Assembly: GCF_003004665.1 (NCBI RefSeq)
Contig: NZ_MUHY01000001.1
Location: 620,001-684,000, forward strand
Reading direction: 5' to 3'
Source of the DNA: Candidatus Pandoraea novymonadis
Lineage (GTDB): Bacteria; Pseudomonadota; Gammaproteobacteria; Burkholderiales; Burkholderiaceae
DNA length: 64,000 nucleotides
Both the position numbers and the translations under genes were made by a program. Below the pieces are notes generated by a model, which did no database searches, was not told the origin of the DNA, and was given only the letters and a program-made list of their open reading frames with translations. Positions 1 to 8,846 of the stretch are shown piece by piece; positions within the stretch are counted from its first letter, which is position 1, and every line of letters starts with the position of its first letter.

Positions 1-2159
1 AGTGTAGTAGCTGCTTCCCGCATTTGCTCATCAAGCTTTTGCACAAAATGCAACGCGCTACCACCAGTAATTGCCTCAATGCGACGAATACCTGAAGCAA
101 CACCAACTTCCGTCACAATCTTAAATAAACCAATATCCCCCGTACGTGAAACATGGATGCCCCCACATAATTCACGTGACGTGCCAACCTCAAGTACGCG
201 AACTTCATCACCGTACTTCTCGTCGAAAAGAGCCGTCACACCGCTCTTAACCGCATTATCAAATGACATAATCATGGCACGTGTGGCGTTATTAGCCAAT
301 ACTTCATCGTTCACAATTTGCTCAACACGCTGAATCTCATGAGCCGTCATAGGCCTGTTGTGCACAAAGTCAAAACGCATTTTTTCAGCATCGATAAGAG
401 AGCCTTTCTGCTGAACATGGCTGCCAAGTACTTCCTTCAGTGCTTTGTGCATCAGATGAGTAGCAGAATGGTTACGTGCTATGGAAGCACGTCTCTCCCT
501 GTCAATTTTTGCCCTTATCTTTTGACCAACTTTCAAAACTCCTAATGTAACAGTACCATAGTGTCCAAAAACATCCGGAAGGATTTTTCTTGTCTCGCCC
601 ACATCGAAATGCATCTCATTTGATATCAACAAACCTTTATCACCTATTTGACCACCCGACTCCGCATAGAATGGTGTGCGGTCGAGTACAACTATCCCGC
701 ATTGGCCTGCTGACATGGTTTCAACCGCAACATCATCGATGTATAAAGCGGTCACTTTAGCATCTTCAAACAACAAAATATCGTAGCCTAGAAACTCAGT
801 TTTGACACCGTTATACTCCAATGCACTAATCATCTTAAACTTACCAGCCGCACGAGCTTGATCACGCTGACGCGCCATCGAGTCGTCGAACGACCTCTCG
901 TCGACAGTAATCTGACGCTCTCTGCACACATCTGCCGTCAAATCAAGCGAGAAGCCATAAGTATCATGCAACTTAAATGCAAGCCCACCATCCAGTGTAG
1001 TCAGGCCTCGCTTTTGCAAATCAACCAACGCACCATCAAGAATTTCCATACCGCTCTCAATGGTTTCATAAAAACGTGTCTCTTCTTTTTTTAAAATTTC
1101 CTTCACACGCTGTTGAGCATCGAACAGTTCCGGATAAGCGGAACCCATTTCATCCACAAGGTCCGGTACAAGTTTATAGAAAAAAGGTGTTTTGCAACCA
1201 AGCTTGTAACCATGCCGAACAGCACGACGAATAATTCGACGCAAGACGTAACTGCGGCCTTCATTACCTGGAATCACTCCGTCGACAACGAGGAATGTGC
1301 AGGCACGCAAGTGATCAGCAATCACCTTGAGCGAGTTCATTTTGAGATCACAGACGCCAGTTTCACGTCCTGCCGCTTTAATTAGTTTTTGAAACAAATC
1401 AATATGATAGTTACTATGCACATGCTGCAATACCGCTGTGATACGCTCAAGCCCCATACCAGTATCCACACACGGTTTAGGCAACGTCGTCATTTTGCCA
1501 CGGTCATCACGGTTGAACTGCATAAACACTAGATTCCATATTTCAATATATCGATCGCCATCTTCCTCCAACGAGCCTGGTGGGCCACCCCAAAATTCTG
1601 GTCCATGATCAAAAAAAATCTCCGTGCACGGCCCACACGGTCCTGTGTCGCCCATCTGCCAAAAATTGTCTGATGCGTAACGCGAACCCTTATTGTCACC
1701 AATACGAATGATTCGCTCACTAGGCACGCCCACTTCCTTGGCCCAGATATCGTAAGCTTCATCGTCCTCCTTATACACGGTGACCAACAGTTTATCTTTT
1801 GGCAAACCATAGCCAGTCGTCAAAAGTTCCCAAGCGTACTGAATCGCTTCACGCTTAAAATAAGCACCGAAAGAAAAGTTGCCAAGCATTTCAAAAAACG
1901 TGTGATGACGAGCTGTATAACCTACATTCTCAAGGTCATTATGTTTTCCGCCAGCCCGCACACTACGCTGCGCGGTTGTGGCACAAGTATATGAACGTCT
2001 ATCTAGGCCGAGAAAAACGTCCTTGAACTGTACCATCCCCGAGTTTGTAAACATCAACGTCGGATCGTTAGACGGCACAAGGCTCGAAGAACGAACAATC
2101 GTATGCCCCTTAGACTCGAAGAATTTAAGGAATTTTTCTCGGATATCTGCAGTTTTCAT
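1..2159 (-). CDS. alaS: alanyl-tRNA synthetase (5' part, runs off window edge)
   Basis: Charges tRNA-Ala with alanine in the cytosol. About 719 codons are visible from the ATG at 2159, and the C-terminal part lies outside the window (the family is about 875 residues). The N-terminus reads [10 protein letters not shown], followed by the class II catalytic core with [26 protein letters not shown] follows in the tRNA-binding part. The editing domain keeps its zinc-type motifs HSATH (near residue 561) and CGGIH (near residue 662). The frame was checked at both ends and in the middle and is open there. No partner gene lies upstream, because more than 1 kb of empty DNA follows the start. Confidence 0.96.
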   Translation of the reverse strand, partial: MKTADIREKFLKFFESKGHTIVRSSSLVPSNDPTLMFTNSGMVQFKDVFLGLDRRSYTCATTAQRSVRAGGKHNDLENVGYTARHHTFFEMLGNFSFGAYFKREAIQYAWELLTTGYGLPKDKLLVTVYKEDDEAYDIWAKEVGVPSERIIRIGDNKGSRYASDNFWQMGDTGPCGPCTEIFFDHGPEFWGGPPGSLEEDGDRYIEIWNLVFMQFNRDDRGKMTTLPKPCVDTGMGLERITAVLQHVHSNYHIDLFQKLIKAAGRETGVCDLKMNSLKVIADHLRACTFLVVDGVIPGNEGRSYVLRRIIRRAVRHGYKLGCKTPFFYKLVPDLVDEMGSAYPELFDAQQRVKEILKKEETRFYETIESGMEILDGALVDLQKRGLTTLDGGLAFKLHDTYGFSLDLTADVCRERQITVDERSFDDSMARQRDQARAAGKFKMISALEYNGVKTEFLGYDILLFEDAKVTALYIDDVAVETMSAGQCGIVVLDRTPFYAESGGQIGDKGLLISNEMHFDVGETRKILPDVFGHYGTVTLGVLKVGQKIRAKIDRERRASIARNHSATHLMHKALKEVLGSHVQQKGSLIDAEKMRFDFVHNRPMTAHEIQRVEQIVNDEVLANNATRAMIMSFDNAVKSGVTALFDEKYGDEVRVLEVGTSRELCGGIHVSRTGDIGLFKIVTEVGVASGIRRIEAITGGSALHFVQKLDEQMREAATT

Positions 2160-3285
2160 AGCGTAAAGTAAGAGTCGGTCTGGTGACACCAGGCATGTAA
2201 TATTTTTTGATTATACGGGAAGGGAAATATCTCACGCTAATAACACAGCTACAGAGATTAGAATCCACAAAGTAAATCATCACTCTTCATATGCATTTTT
2301 GATGATGATGCTTGGGCATTTAGCAAAATAAAACTCGGATTTGAGATTGATTAGCAATATATAGCGCACCTGTCATCAAACGTATAAATGGAGGGAATAT
2401 TCTGGTAAGGAACGAGGTTTTATTTACCGCTGGCTTTACTTACAGGTTCTCCTATAACCCGCACAATCATCAATCAAAGTGACCTGGTGGCTCCTACTTA
2501 CTACATTTTCGGATTGAAGTATACTCAAAACAATACAGCATAATTCAACCAAGGTTACCTTTTCGCAACTGCAAGAAATAGATAACTCACGCTTGATAGC
2601 TCATATACAAAACATCCCTTAAGTTAAAGGATATTCACAATATAAACTTATAAAATCGTCTCGTCGAAAATCTATAAGGTTATTCAATTAAAAAAGTTAT
2701 GACCTCGATTGTCCTAGCCACATGGCCATGAAACTAGCTCTTTTTATGTTCGATAATTTTTTGCCATACACAGCAGGCCATCGTACAAGGCATATAGCTG
2801 TCTTCATAAGGCTGAAACGCGACCAGGAAATTGGTCATTTATCGCCGGCGGCTCAGGAAAAAATTTTTTATATAAATTGAAGCCTATCAGCTCGACGTAT
2901 ATGTCTCATCAATAAGATTCCTTCGAAAGTGAAAGTAATTTTTCATTCTCAAGCTGAGGGCCAAAGATGCATATAAAATTTACCTTATTCTTTCAAGACA
3001 TTGAAAATTTTTTCACGTGCTTAATGAAGTTTTGAACATAAGAAATAGATGTTAGCACCAACGCTATTGCTATACAGCGATAGGATTCTTCAATCCCATA
3101 ACAACTGAATTAATACGAGACAAAAAAATAGCCACCATCCAAATCACCTTAGTCATCGAACAACCAATTTTAGGTCATTTCCTTCAACACCATACAGTCA
3201 ATGTGAGATACCGAAAGTCATACTTTAGAAGGAAATACCTGTGCCAATAATGTTTTTGCTATACTACGAAAAGATTATAAGTATG
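2160..3285. other. non-coding gap between alaS and tRNA-Arg
   Basis: About 1.1 kb of AT-rich DNA with no reading frame that resembles a protein on either strand and no RNA gene I can recognise. It must contain the alaS promoter on the minus strand. It is probably the eroded remains of one or more genes; this is inferred from its length and composition, not from identified fragments. Confidence 0.6.
3257..3265 (+). promoter_or_regulatory. extended -10 promoter of tRNA-Arg
   Basis: TGCTATACT is an extended -10 element (TG, one base, TATACT) ending 20 bases before the tRNA. No good -35 hexamer is seen at the usual distance, which is typical of extended -10 promoters. Assigned from position and match only. 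Confidence 0.45.
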
Positions 3286-3360
3286 CTCTCCGTAGTTCAA
3301 TGGATAGAACAAGCTCCTCCTAAGCGCTAGATACAGGTTCGATTCCTGTCGGAGGGACCA
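3286..3360 (+). tRNA. tRNA-Arg (anticodon CCU)
   Basis: Folds as a cloverleaf. The acceptor CTCTCCG pairs with CGGAGGG (one U-G pair), the D stem GTTC pairs with GAAC, the anticodon loop CTCCTAA carries anticodon CCU, the T arm contains GGTTCGATTCC, and CCA is encoded. It reads AGG codons. The anticodon stem has one apparent U-C mismatch (positions 30-40), which may be tolerated or may reflect drift. Confidence 0.93.
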
Positions 3361-4324
3361 TCAATGATGCACATTAAAATATTAGCTTTATAAACAAGAT
3401 CCGTTTTATGGATAAACCATAGGTCGGTGTTTATAAATGAATGATAAAAGCCTGGAGGGCAAATATTCCAGCAATTTACTGTATTATGAAAGACAAACGT
3501 CTTAATATCCGTAACTCGAAGCAAAAATAAAAATTATTGGTAACAGAGGTACATCTCCTTAGATGTAAAGGTTAAATTTTTCCTCATACCTGGCCAGGTT
3601 AACATCGCGGACCGTTGCATTAACAACGCGCAAACGCTAGGAAGTCGAAAGTTCGAAAAATGAACTTTTTATATTTTATAGCCTGTCCCTAAAAACTGGT
3701 GACGCGGTACAATAAAATTTCAGTCGTAAAAACTATATATGATGTACCAAGCAATAAGGCAAAAGTCTATTGATTTAGTTTCTATGAAAATATCTTAAGT
3801 CATTTGGCCATAAATTTTGATATCTAATGAATTACGCCGATCAACTCTAACTGTTATATAGATATAACATATCACAACGCAACCATACTGAAGTAAATGC
3901 AAGAAGTAAAATATCCCAAGCGGATAGCTCATAAAAAATAAATACACCACAAGGCAGATCAAGCCCAGTAAAACAAGCGTCCTCGAACTAATAACAATCC
4001 CAGACTCCCTCGGCCTCATAAATCCATCTGTTTTTGATTTTGGTGCTACGCATATGAACTATGTGCACAGCACACATTCCACTTAATCATCGGGTGATCT
4101 TGATAAAAATCAATCGCATTATTTAAATAGCTCTACAGTGTAGAGCCCGTCGCGCAATTTTAGACATAAAGATAACGACGCCTATTACTCATATAGACCA
4201 AATAATTCCACATACTTCAATTCATTTTTTAAAAAAATACTACCACCCACCAGTGGATGACTTTCTTTATCCTACGTGAGATAATGAGCATGGTGAATTT
4301 TATCACTCCAGAAAGGAGTTAACC
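3361..4324. other. non-coding gap between tRNA-Arg and uspA
   Basis: About 960 bases without a confident gene. It holds an FNR-type palindrome at 4100-4113 and a short perfect hairpin at 4130-4146 in front of uspA. A 74-codon hydrophobic minus-strand frame (3795-4019) is present but unproven (see findings). The rest shows nothing recognisable. Confidence 0.55.
4100..4113. promoter_or_regulatory. FNR/ANR-type box upstream of uspA
   Basis: TTGATAAAAATCAA matches the FNR/ANR consensus TTGAT-N4-ATCAA in every specified base. A weak -10 (TACAGT, 4134-4139) lies at the distance expected for a class II FNR promoter, giving a start near 4147 and a leader of about 180 bases. Universal stress genes are known ANR/FNR targets in other proteobacteria. 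Binding here is inferred. Confidence 0.5.
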
Positions 4325-4801
4325 ATGTATGAACGCATTTTGGTTTCCGTCGATGGAAGTGAACCATCCAATCTTGCGATTCATGAGGCAGCCAAACTTG
4401 CCAGTTCATGTCACGCCAACGTTCGTCTGGTTTCTGTGGTGTCCTTACCAACAAGCACCTATTTAACCAGTGCCTACACTGGTTTTGCTGACTTTACTGA
4501 CATCAAAAATCAGGAAGACCTTGAAAAAGAAACTACCCTAATTTTAGATACGGCGCAAATCACATTGAAGCAAATCGGCATTGATGCCGAGACTCAAAGA
4601 CTCTCACTTGATATAAGTACTAAAGATATTGCTGATACTATCTTACGGGCTGCGCAGGATTGGCGTGCTGACCTAATCGTTCTCGGCACACATGGACATC
4701 GTGGCGTGACTCGTCTACTACTCGGTAGCGTAGCCGAGACGCTGCTGCGCATCACCACGGTACCACTGCTACTAATTAAGGCGCAAAAAGAAAATGAATA
4801 A
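4325..4801 (+). CDS. uspA: universal stress protein, UspA family
   Basis: Single-domain cytosolic universal stress protein of 158 residues, the usual length. It opens with MYERILVSVDGSEPS, the first strand and nucleotide-contacting Asp of the fold. Near the C-terminus it carries the ATP-binding signature G-2x-G-9x-GS in GTHGHRGVTRLLLGS. Such proteins bind ATP or AMP and support survival under stress or oxygen limitation, but the exact client is unknown. A strong ribosome-binding site (AAAGGAG) precedes the ATG. It is transcribed alone, convergent with zapE, and has an FNR-like box upstream. Confidence 0.93.
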   Translation: MYERILVSVDGSEPSNLAIHEAAKLASSCHANVRLVSVVSLPTSTYLTSAYTGFADFTDIKNQEDLEKETTLILDTAQITLKQIGIDAETQRLSLDISTKDIADTILRAAQDWRADLIVLGTHGHRGVTRLLLGSVAETLLRITTVPLLLIKAQKENE

Positions 4802-4823
4802 TACCTAATTTTCACGCTTATTC

Positions 4824-5924
4824 TTAGATTAGAGTCGTATCTCCCACACGACGAGGCATTTCTAAATATTCCCGCGACTGCATCTCGATAAGACGAGAAA
4901 CTGTGCGTGTAAATTCATTAGCGAGCACTCCTTCAATGTAAAGCTGTTCTGGGGGCACTTCAGCAGATATTAATAGTTTTATCTTTTGATCATAAAATAC
5001 GTCGATGAGCCACGTAAATCGCCGTGCCTCCGATGCCATTTGCGCCGTCATCTTAGGTACATCTGACAAGATGATTGTGTGAAAACGATCTGCAAGTTCC
5101 AAATAATCATTTTGCGAGTACGGCCCTCCACACAAGGTATGGAAATCGAACCAACCCATACCACCTGCGCAGCGCAGCGCCTTCAATTCACGTTGATCAA
5201 TATTTAGTACAGGATTTTCGTCCGATACCTCAGCCAGTTCTGAAAATGCATTACGTAATGCAAAATTTGCATTGTTACCAAGTGGCGAATGATAAATCTT
5301 CACTTGCGATCGTGTGAGATGACGGTAGTCAATGCCCACATCCACATTTAAGATATCAAGCTTTTCTTCAATCAATGCAATAGCTGGCAAAACACGATCA
5401 CGATGTAATCCGTCAGGATATAATAAATTAGGATGATAGTTCGATGTCATCATAAACTGCACTCTATTTCTGAATAACTGAGCCAGAAGCTGATGTAATA
5501 TCATTGCGTCAGCGACATCAGAGACGTGGAACTCGTCGAAACAAATCAAGTGATACCGCTTTGCGATACGTTTAGCTAACTCATCTAATGGATCAGGCTT
5601 ACCTTTTAATGCCTGTAACTGGCCATGAACTTCTCGCATAAACTCGTGGAAATGCAACCGTATTTTGCGTTGGATAGGTACCAAGGTGTAGAAGCTATCC
5701 ATCAAAAAACTTTTCCCGCGCCCAACTCCGCCCCACAAATACACGCCCTTAGGTAAATCCAAGCGGCATAACCACTTCATGAATTCATTCATGAAGTGGT
5801 TGCCTTTATAGGCAGACCATTCATCGAAACAATACTGTAAGCGATCGATGGCATGTTCTTGAGCCTGATCGGGTTGATAGCCACGAGCCAATAGCTGTTG
5901 TTGATAATATTCGCGAACGTCCAT
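4824..5924 (-). CDS. zapE: cell division protein ZapE (AFG1-like ATPase)
   Basis: P-loop ATPase of 366 residues that acts with the FtsZ ring; it belongs to the AFG1/LACE1 family. It shows Walker A GGVGRGKS, Walker B LICFDEFHV and the sensor region MMTSNYHP. I chose the ATG that gives MDVREYYQQQL because it fits the family N-terminus; an upstream ATG at 5951 would add nine odd residues. It lies 68 bases downstream of lpdA on the same strand, the usual place in Burkholderiaceae, so co-transcription with the odh operon is likely. A 14-bp perfect inverted repeat (5770-5801) sits inside the gene before the Walker A region. Confidence 0.93.
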   Translation of the reverse strand: MDVREYYQQQLLARGYQPDQAQEHAIDRLQYCFDEWSAYKGNHFMNEFMKWLCRLDLPKGVYLWGGVGRGKSFLMDSFYTLVPIQRKIRLHFHEFMREVHGQLQALKGKPDPLDELAKRIAKRYHLICFDEFHVSDVADAMILHQLLAQLFRNRVQFMMTSNYHPNLLYPDGLHRDRVLPAIALIEEKLDILNVDVGIDYRHLTRSQVKIYHSPLGNNANFALRNAFSELAEVSDENPVLNIDQRELKALRCAGGMGWFDFHTLCGGPYSQNDYLELADRFHTIILSDVPKMTAQMASEARRFTWLIDVFYDQKIKLLISAEVPPEQLYIEGVLANEFTRTVSRLIEMQSREYLEMPRRVGDTTLI

Positions 5925-5992
5925 ACTGCAAAGGAAAAAGCAAAAGTACAATAATCACCAGACAATGGTCGAAGCATCAAAATAAAGTAAAC

Positions 5993-7423
5993 TTACATAT
6001 TCAGTGAACGATTCTCAACACCAAGCGCAGCTTCACGTACAACTTCTGAAAGAGACGGATGTGGGTGACAAATCCTTGCAATGTCTTCTGATGCCGCCTT
6101 AAATTCCATCGCAACTACCACTTCGGCAATCAGATCTGAAGCATTCAGACCAATAATGTGTGCACCAAGAATTTCATCCGTATTCGCATCTGCCAACACT
6201 TTCACGAAACCATCAGAGGAGCCCATTCCCAAAGCACGGCCATTAGCCATAAAAGGGAATTGACCAGTATTATAAGCGCGACCCTCCGCTTTCAATTGTT
6301 GTTCAGTCTTACCAACCCACGCAATTTCTGGTGAGGTATAAATAACCCAGGGGACGCAATTGTAGTCAATATGTGGCTGCTGTCCAGCAATTACTTCGGC
6401 AACCAAGACACCTTCATCCTCTGCTTTGTGCGCGAGCATAGGACCACGCACAACGTCGCCAATTGCGTATACGTTCGGCAATTTAGTCCGACAACAGGCA
6501 TCAACATCGATAAAACCACGCTCGTCAACACCCAAACCAATATTTCCTAAGCCCAAATTTTCAGTATTTGGCACTCGGCCCACAGACACAATCAACCGAT
6601 CGACTACTAGAGTCTGCTCCTTGTCATCAATAGTAGTGTAAGAGATAGTGACACTATCCTTATCAGTCGTGACGGCATCAATCTTGACACCCATCTCAAT
6701 CTTCAGACCTTGTTTCTTAAATAGCTTAGCAGCCTCCTTCGCGATACCTTCATCGGCAGCGCTCAGGAATTTTGGCATAGCCTCGAGAATCGTAACATCC
6801 GCACCTAGCCGACGCCACACTGAGCCTAATTCCAGACCAATCACACCGGCGCCAATCACACCTAAATTCTTGGGTACACTCTCAAAACTCAAACCACCTT
6901 CGTTATCTGAAATGAGTTTGTTATCTACCACGATACCTGACAGATGACGGCTCTTTGAGCCCGTCGCAATAATGACATATTTCGAACTGACGGACTCAGT
7001 AACTTCGTCGCTACTCACATCAATCTGATAACCAACATCGTTCTTAGCGATCAGCTTTCCATGACCTTTAAGCCAAGTAATTTTATTCTTCTTGAACAGA
7101 TACTCGATACCTCCCGTCATTTTGTTGACGATGCCATCTTTTCGTGCCAGCATTTTAGCAACGTCAATTTTTACGTTTGAGGTTGTTATCCCATGATCTA
7201 TCGCGTGATGAAGAATTTTTTCAAACTCTTCAGACGAGGCGAGCAACGCCTTAGACGGAATACAGCCAACGTTCAAACATGTCCCACCCAGCACTCGCTT
7301 ACCTTGCGGATTAGTCCATTCTTCAACGCAAGCAACCGAAAAACCAAGCTGTGCAGCACGGATTGCAGCAATATAACCACCAGGACCAGCGCCTATAACA
7401 ATTACATCAAATTCTTTCACCAT
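5993..7423 (-). CDS. lpdA: dihydrolipoyl dehydrogenase (E3 of 2-oxoglutarate dehydrogenase)
   Basis: FAD-dependent E3 subunit that re-oxidises the lipoyl group and passes electrons to NAD+. It is 476 residues, full length. The N-terminal FAD loop is [12 protein letters not shown], the redox disulfide is [12 protein letters not shown], the NAD-binding loop is [14 protein letters not shown], and the C-terminal His-Glu base is in [10 protein letters not shown]. It is third in the minus-strand operon odhA-odhB-lpdA, 88 bases after odhB, so it most likely serves the 2-oxoglutarate complex. It may also serve other lipoyl complexes of the cell. Confidence 0.97.
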   Translation of the reverse strand: MVKEFDVIVIGAGPGGYIAAIRAAQLGFSVACVEEWTNPQGKRVLGGTCLNVGCIPSKALLASSEEFEKILHHAIDHGITTSNVKIDVAKMLARKDGIVNKMTGGIEYLFKKNKITWLKGHGKLIAKNDVGYQIDVSSDEVTESVSSKYVIIATGSKSRHLSGIVVDNKLISDNEGGLSFESVPKNLGVIGAGVIGLELGSVWRRLGADVTILEAMPKFLSAADEGIAKEAAKLFKKQGLKIEMGVKIDAVTTDKDSVTISYTTIDDKEQTLVVDRLIVSVGRVPNTENLGLGNIGLGVDERGFIDVDACCRTKLPNVYAIGDVVRGPMLAHKAEDEGVLVAEVIAGQQPHIDYNCVPWVIYTSPEIAWVGKTEQQLKAEGRAYNTGQFPFMANGRALGMGSSDGFVKVLADANTDEILGAHIIGLNASDLIAEVVVAMEFKAASEDIARICHPHPSLSEVVREAALGVENRSLNM

Positions 7424-7511
7424 TTTTTGAGACTCAGTAAGGTTGATGGCAGAAAAATATGTGGTGTATCAATATCCAAACTGGAAACATCCAGGATAAG
7501 CACAATATTTT

Positions 7512-8759
7512 CTATAAGTCGAGCAGTAATCGAGCAGGATCTTCCAATGCGTCTTTTATGGTAACAAGACTCAAAACCGCTTCTCGTCCGTCAATAATAC
7601 GATGATCATAGCTCATAGCGAGATAATTCATGGGACGGATGACAATTTCACCATTCTCGACAACCGGACGTTCCTTAGTCGCATGCACGCCAAGAATTGC
7701 TGATTGCGGTGGATTAATAATAGGAGTTGATAACATCGAACCGAATACACCCCCATTCGAGATCGAGAACGTACCACCACTCATCTCTTCAATCGATAAC
7801 TTTCCGTCCGCCGCTTTCTTACCGTATTCAGCAACTTTCTTCTCAATATCAGCAAGACTCATCTGATCGGCATTACGTAAAATTGGCACCACCAAGCCCC
7901 GCGGCGAACCAACAGCAATACCAATGTCGAAGTAACCATGGTAAACGATGTCGTTACCGTCGATCGACGCGTTGACAGCCGGATACTTCTTCAGTGCATG
8001 AACAGCAGCTTTAACGAAGAAGGACATAAAACCGAGCTTAACACCGTGCTCTTTCTCAAATTTTTCCTTGTATTTATTGCGCAGGTCGATGACCGGCTTC
8101 ATATTGACCTCGTTGAATGTAGTCAATATCGCATTCATTTGTTGCGATTGCAATAAACGCTCTGCAATACGTGCACGCAAACGAGACATGGGTACACGCT
8201 GCTCGGACCTTCCTTCCAAAGACGTTTCACAAACCGCTGGGGTAGTAATAATGGTTTGCAGTGTCTGACGTTGTGTTGGAACCGCGGCATTCATCACAGC
8301 AGTAGAATTAGACTTAGAAGCACTAGCGAAAACAGAAATCACATCGCCCTTCGTCACGCGACCATCACGACCGGAACCCGATATTTGTATTTGCGCGGCA
8401 CTCAACCCTCCTTCAGTGAGTAGCTTAGTTGCTGCTGGACTAGCAGGAGTGACAGCTGCAGATCCAGTGGCTAATGGTGCAACATTAGCATCCAATGGAG
8501 TAATAGTAGAAACATCAAAATCCGTATCAATCTTCGCAATGATTTGCTCAGAGGTAACCGTATCTCCTACATTAGCAAAAACTGCGACTAACACACCAGC
8601 AGATGGTGCCGGCACTTCCAATACAACCTTGTCGGTCTCAACTTCAATGATTGTTTCGTCCTGTGTGAACGATTCACCTACCTTCTTCTTCCAATCAAGC
8701 AATGTACCTTCAGATACAGACTCGGAAAACTGCGGGACTTTAACTTCTACGATGGCCAT
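7512..8759 (-). CDS. odhB: dihydrolipoyllysine succinyltransferase (E2 of OGDH)
   Basis: E2 core of the 2-oxoglutarate dehydrogenase complex; it transfers succinyl from lipoamide to CoA. 415 residues. The lipoyl domain occupies residues 1-77 with the modified lysine in [10 protein letters not shown]. An Ala/Pro/Thr-rich linker follows, then a peripheral-subunit-binding domain near 117-150 ([11 protein letters not shown]). The catalytic domain runs from about 190 to the end with the active-site [11 protein letters not shown]. It lies between odhA and lpdA with gaps of about 88 bases on each side, consistent with one transcript. Confidence 0.97.
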   Translation of the reverse strand: MAIVEVKVPQFSESVSEGTLLDWKKKVGESFTQDETIIEVETDKVVLEVPAPSAGVLVAVFANVGDTVTSEQIIAKIDTDFDVSTITPLDANVAPLATGSAAVTPASPAATKLLTEGGLSAAQIQISGSGRDGRVTKGDVISVFASASKSNSTAVMNAAVPTQRQTLQTIITTPAVCETSLEGRSEQRVPMSRLRARIAERLLQSQQMNAILTTFNEVNMKPVIDLRNKYKEKFEKEHGVKLGFMSFFVKAAVHALKKYPAVNASIDGNDIVYHGYFDIGIAVGSPRGLVVPILRNADQMSLADIEKKVAEYGKKAADGKLSIEEMSGGTFSISNGGVFGSMLSTPIINPPQSAILGVHATKERPVVENGEIVIRPMNYLAMSYDHRIIDGREAVLSLVTIKDALEDPARLLLDL

Positions 8760-8846
8760 TTTTCAATCCTGGATTCGATAAATGTTTATTTCGAAAATAT
8801 CGCCACGGGATTTATTCACAAGGCGAGTACAGCAAATACCTTCCGG

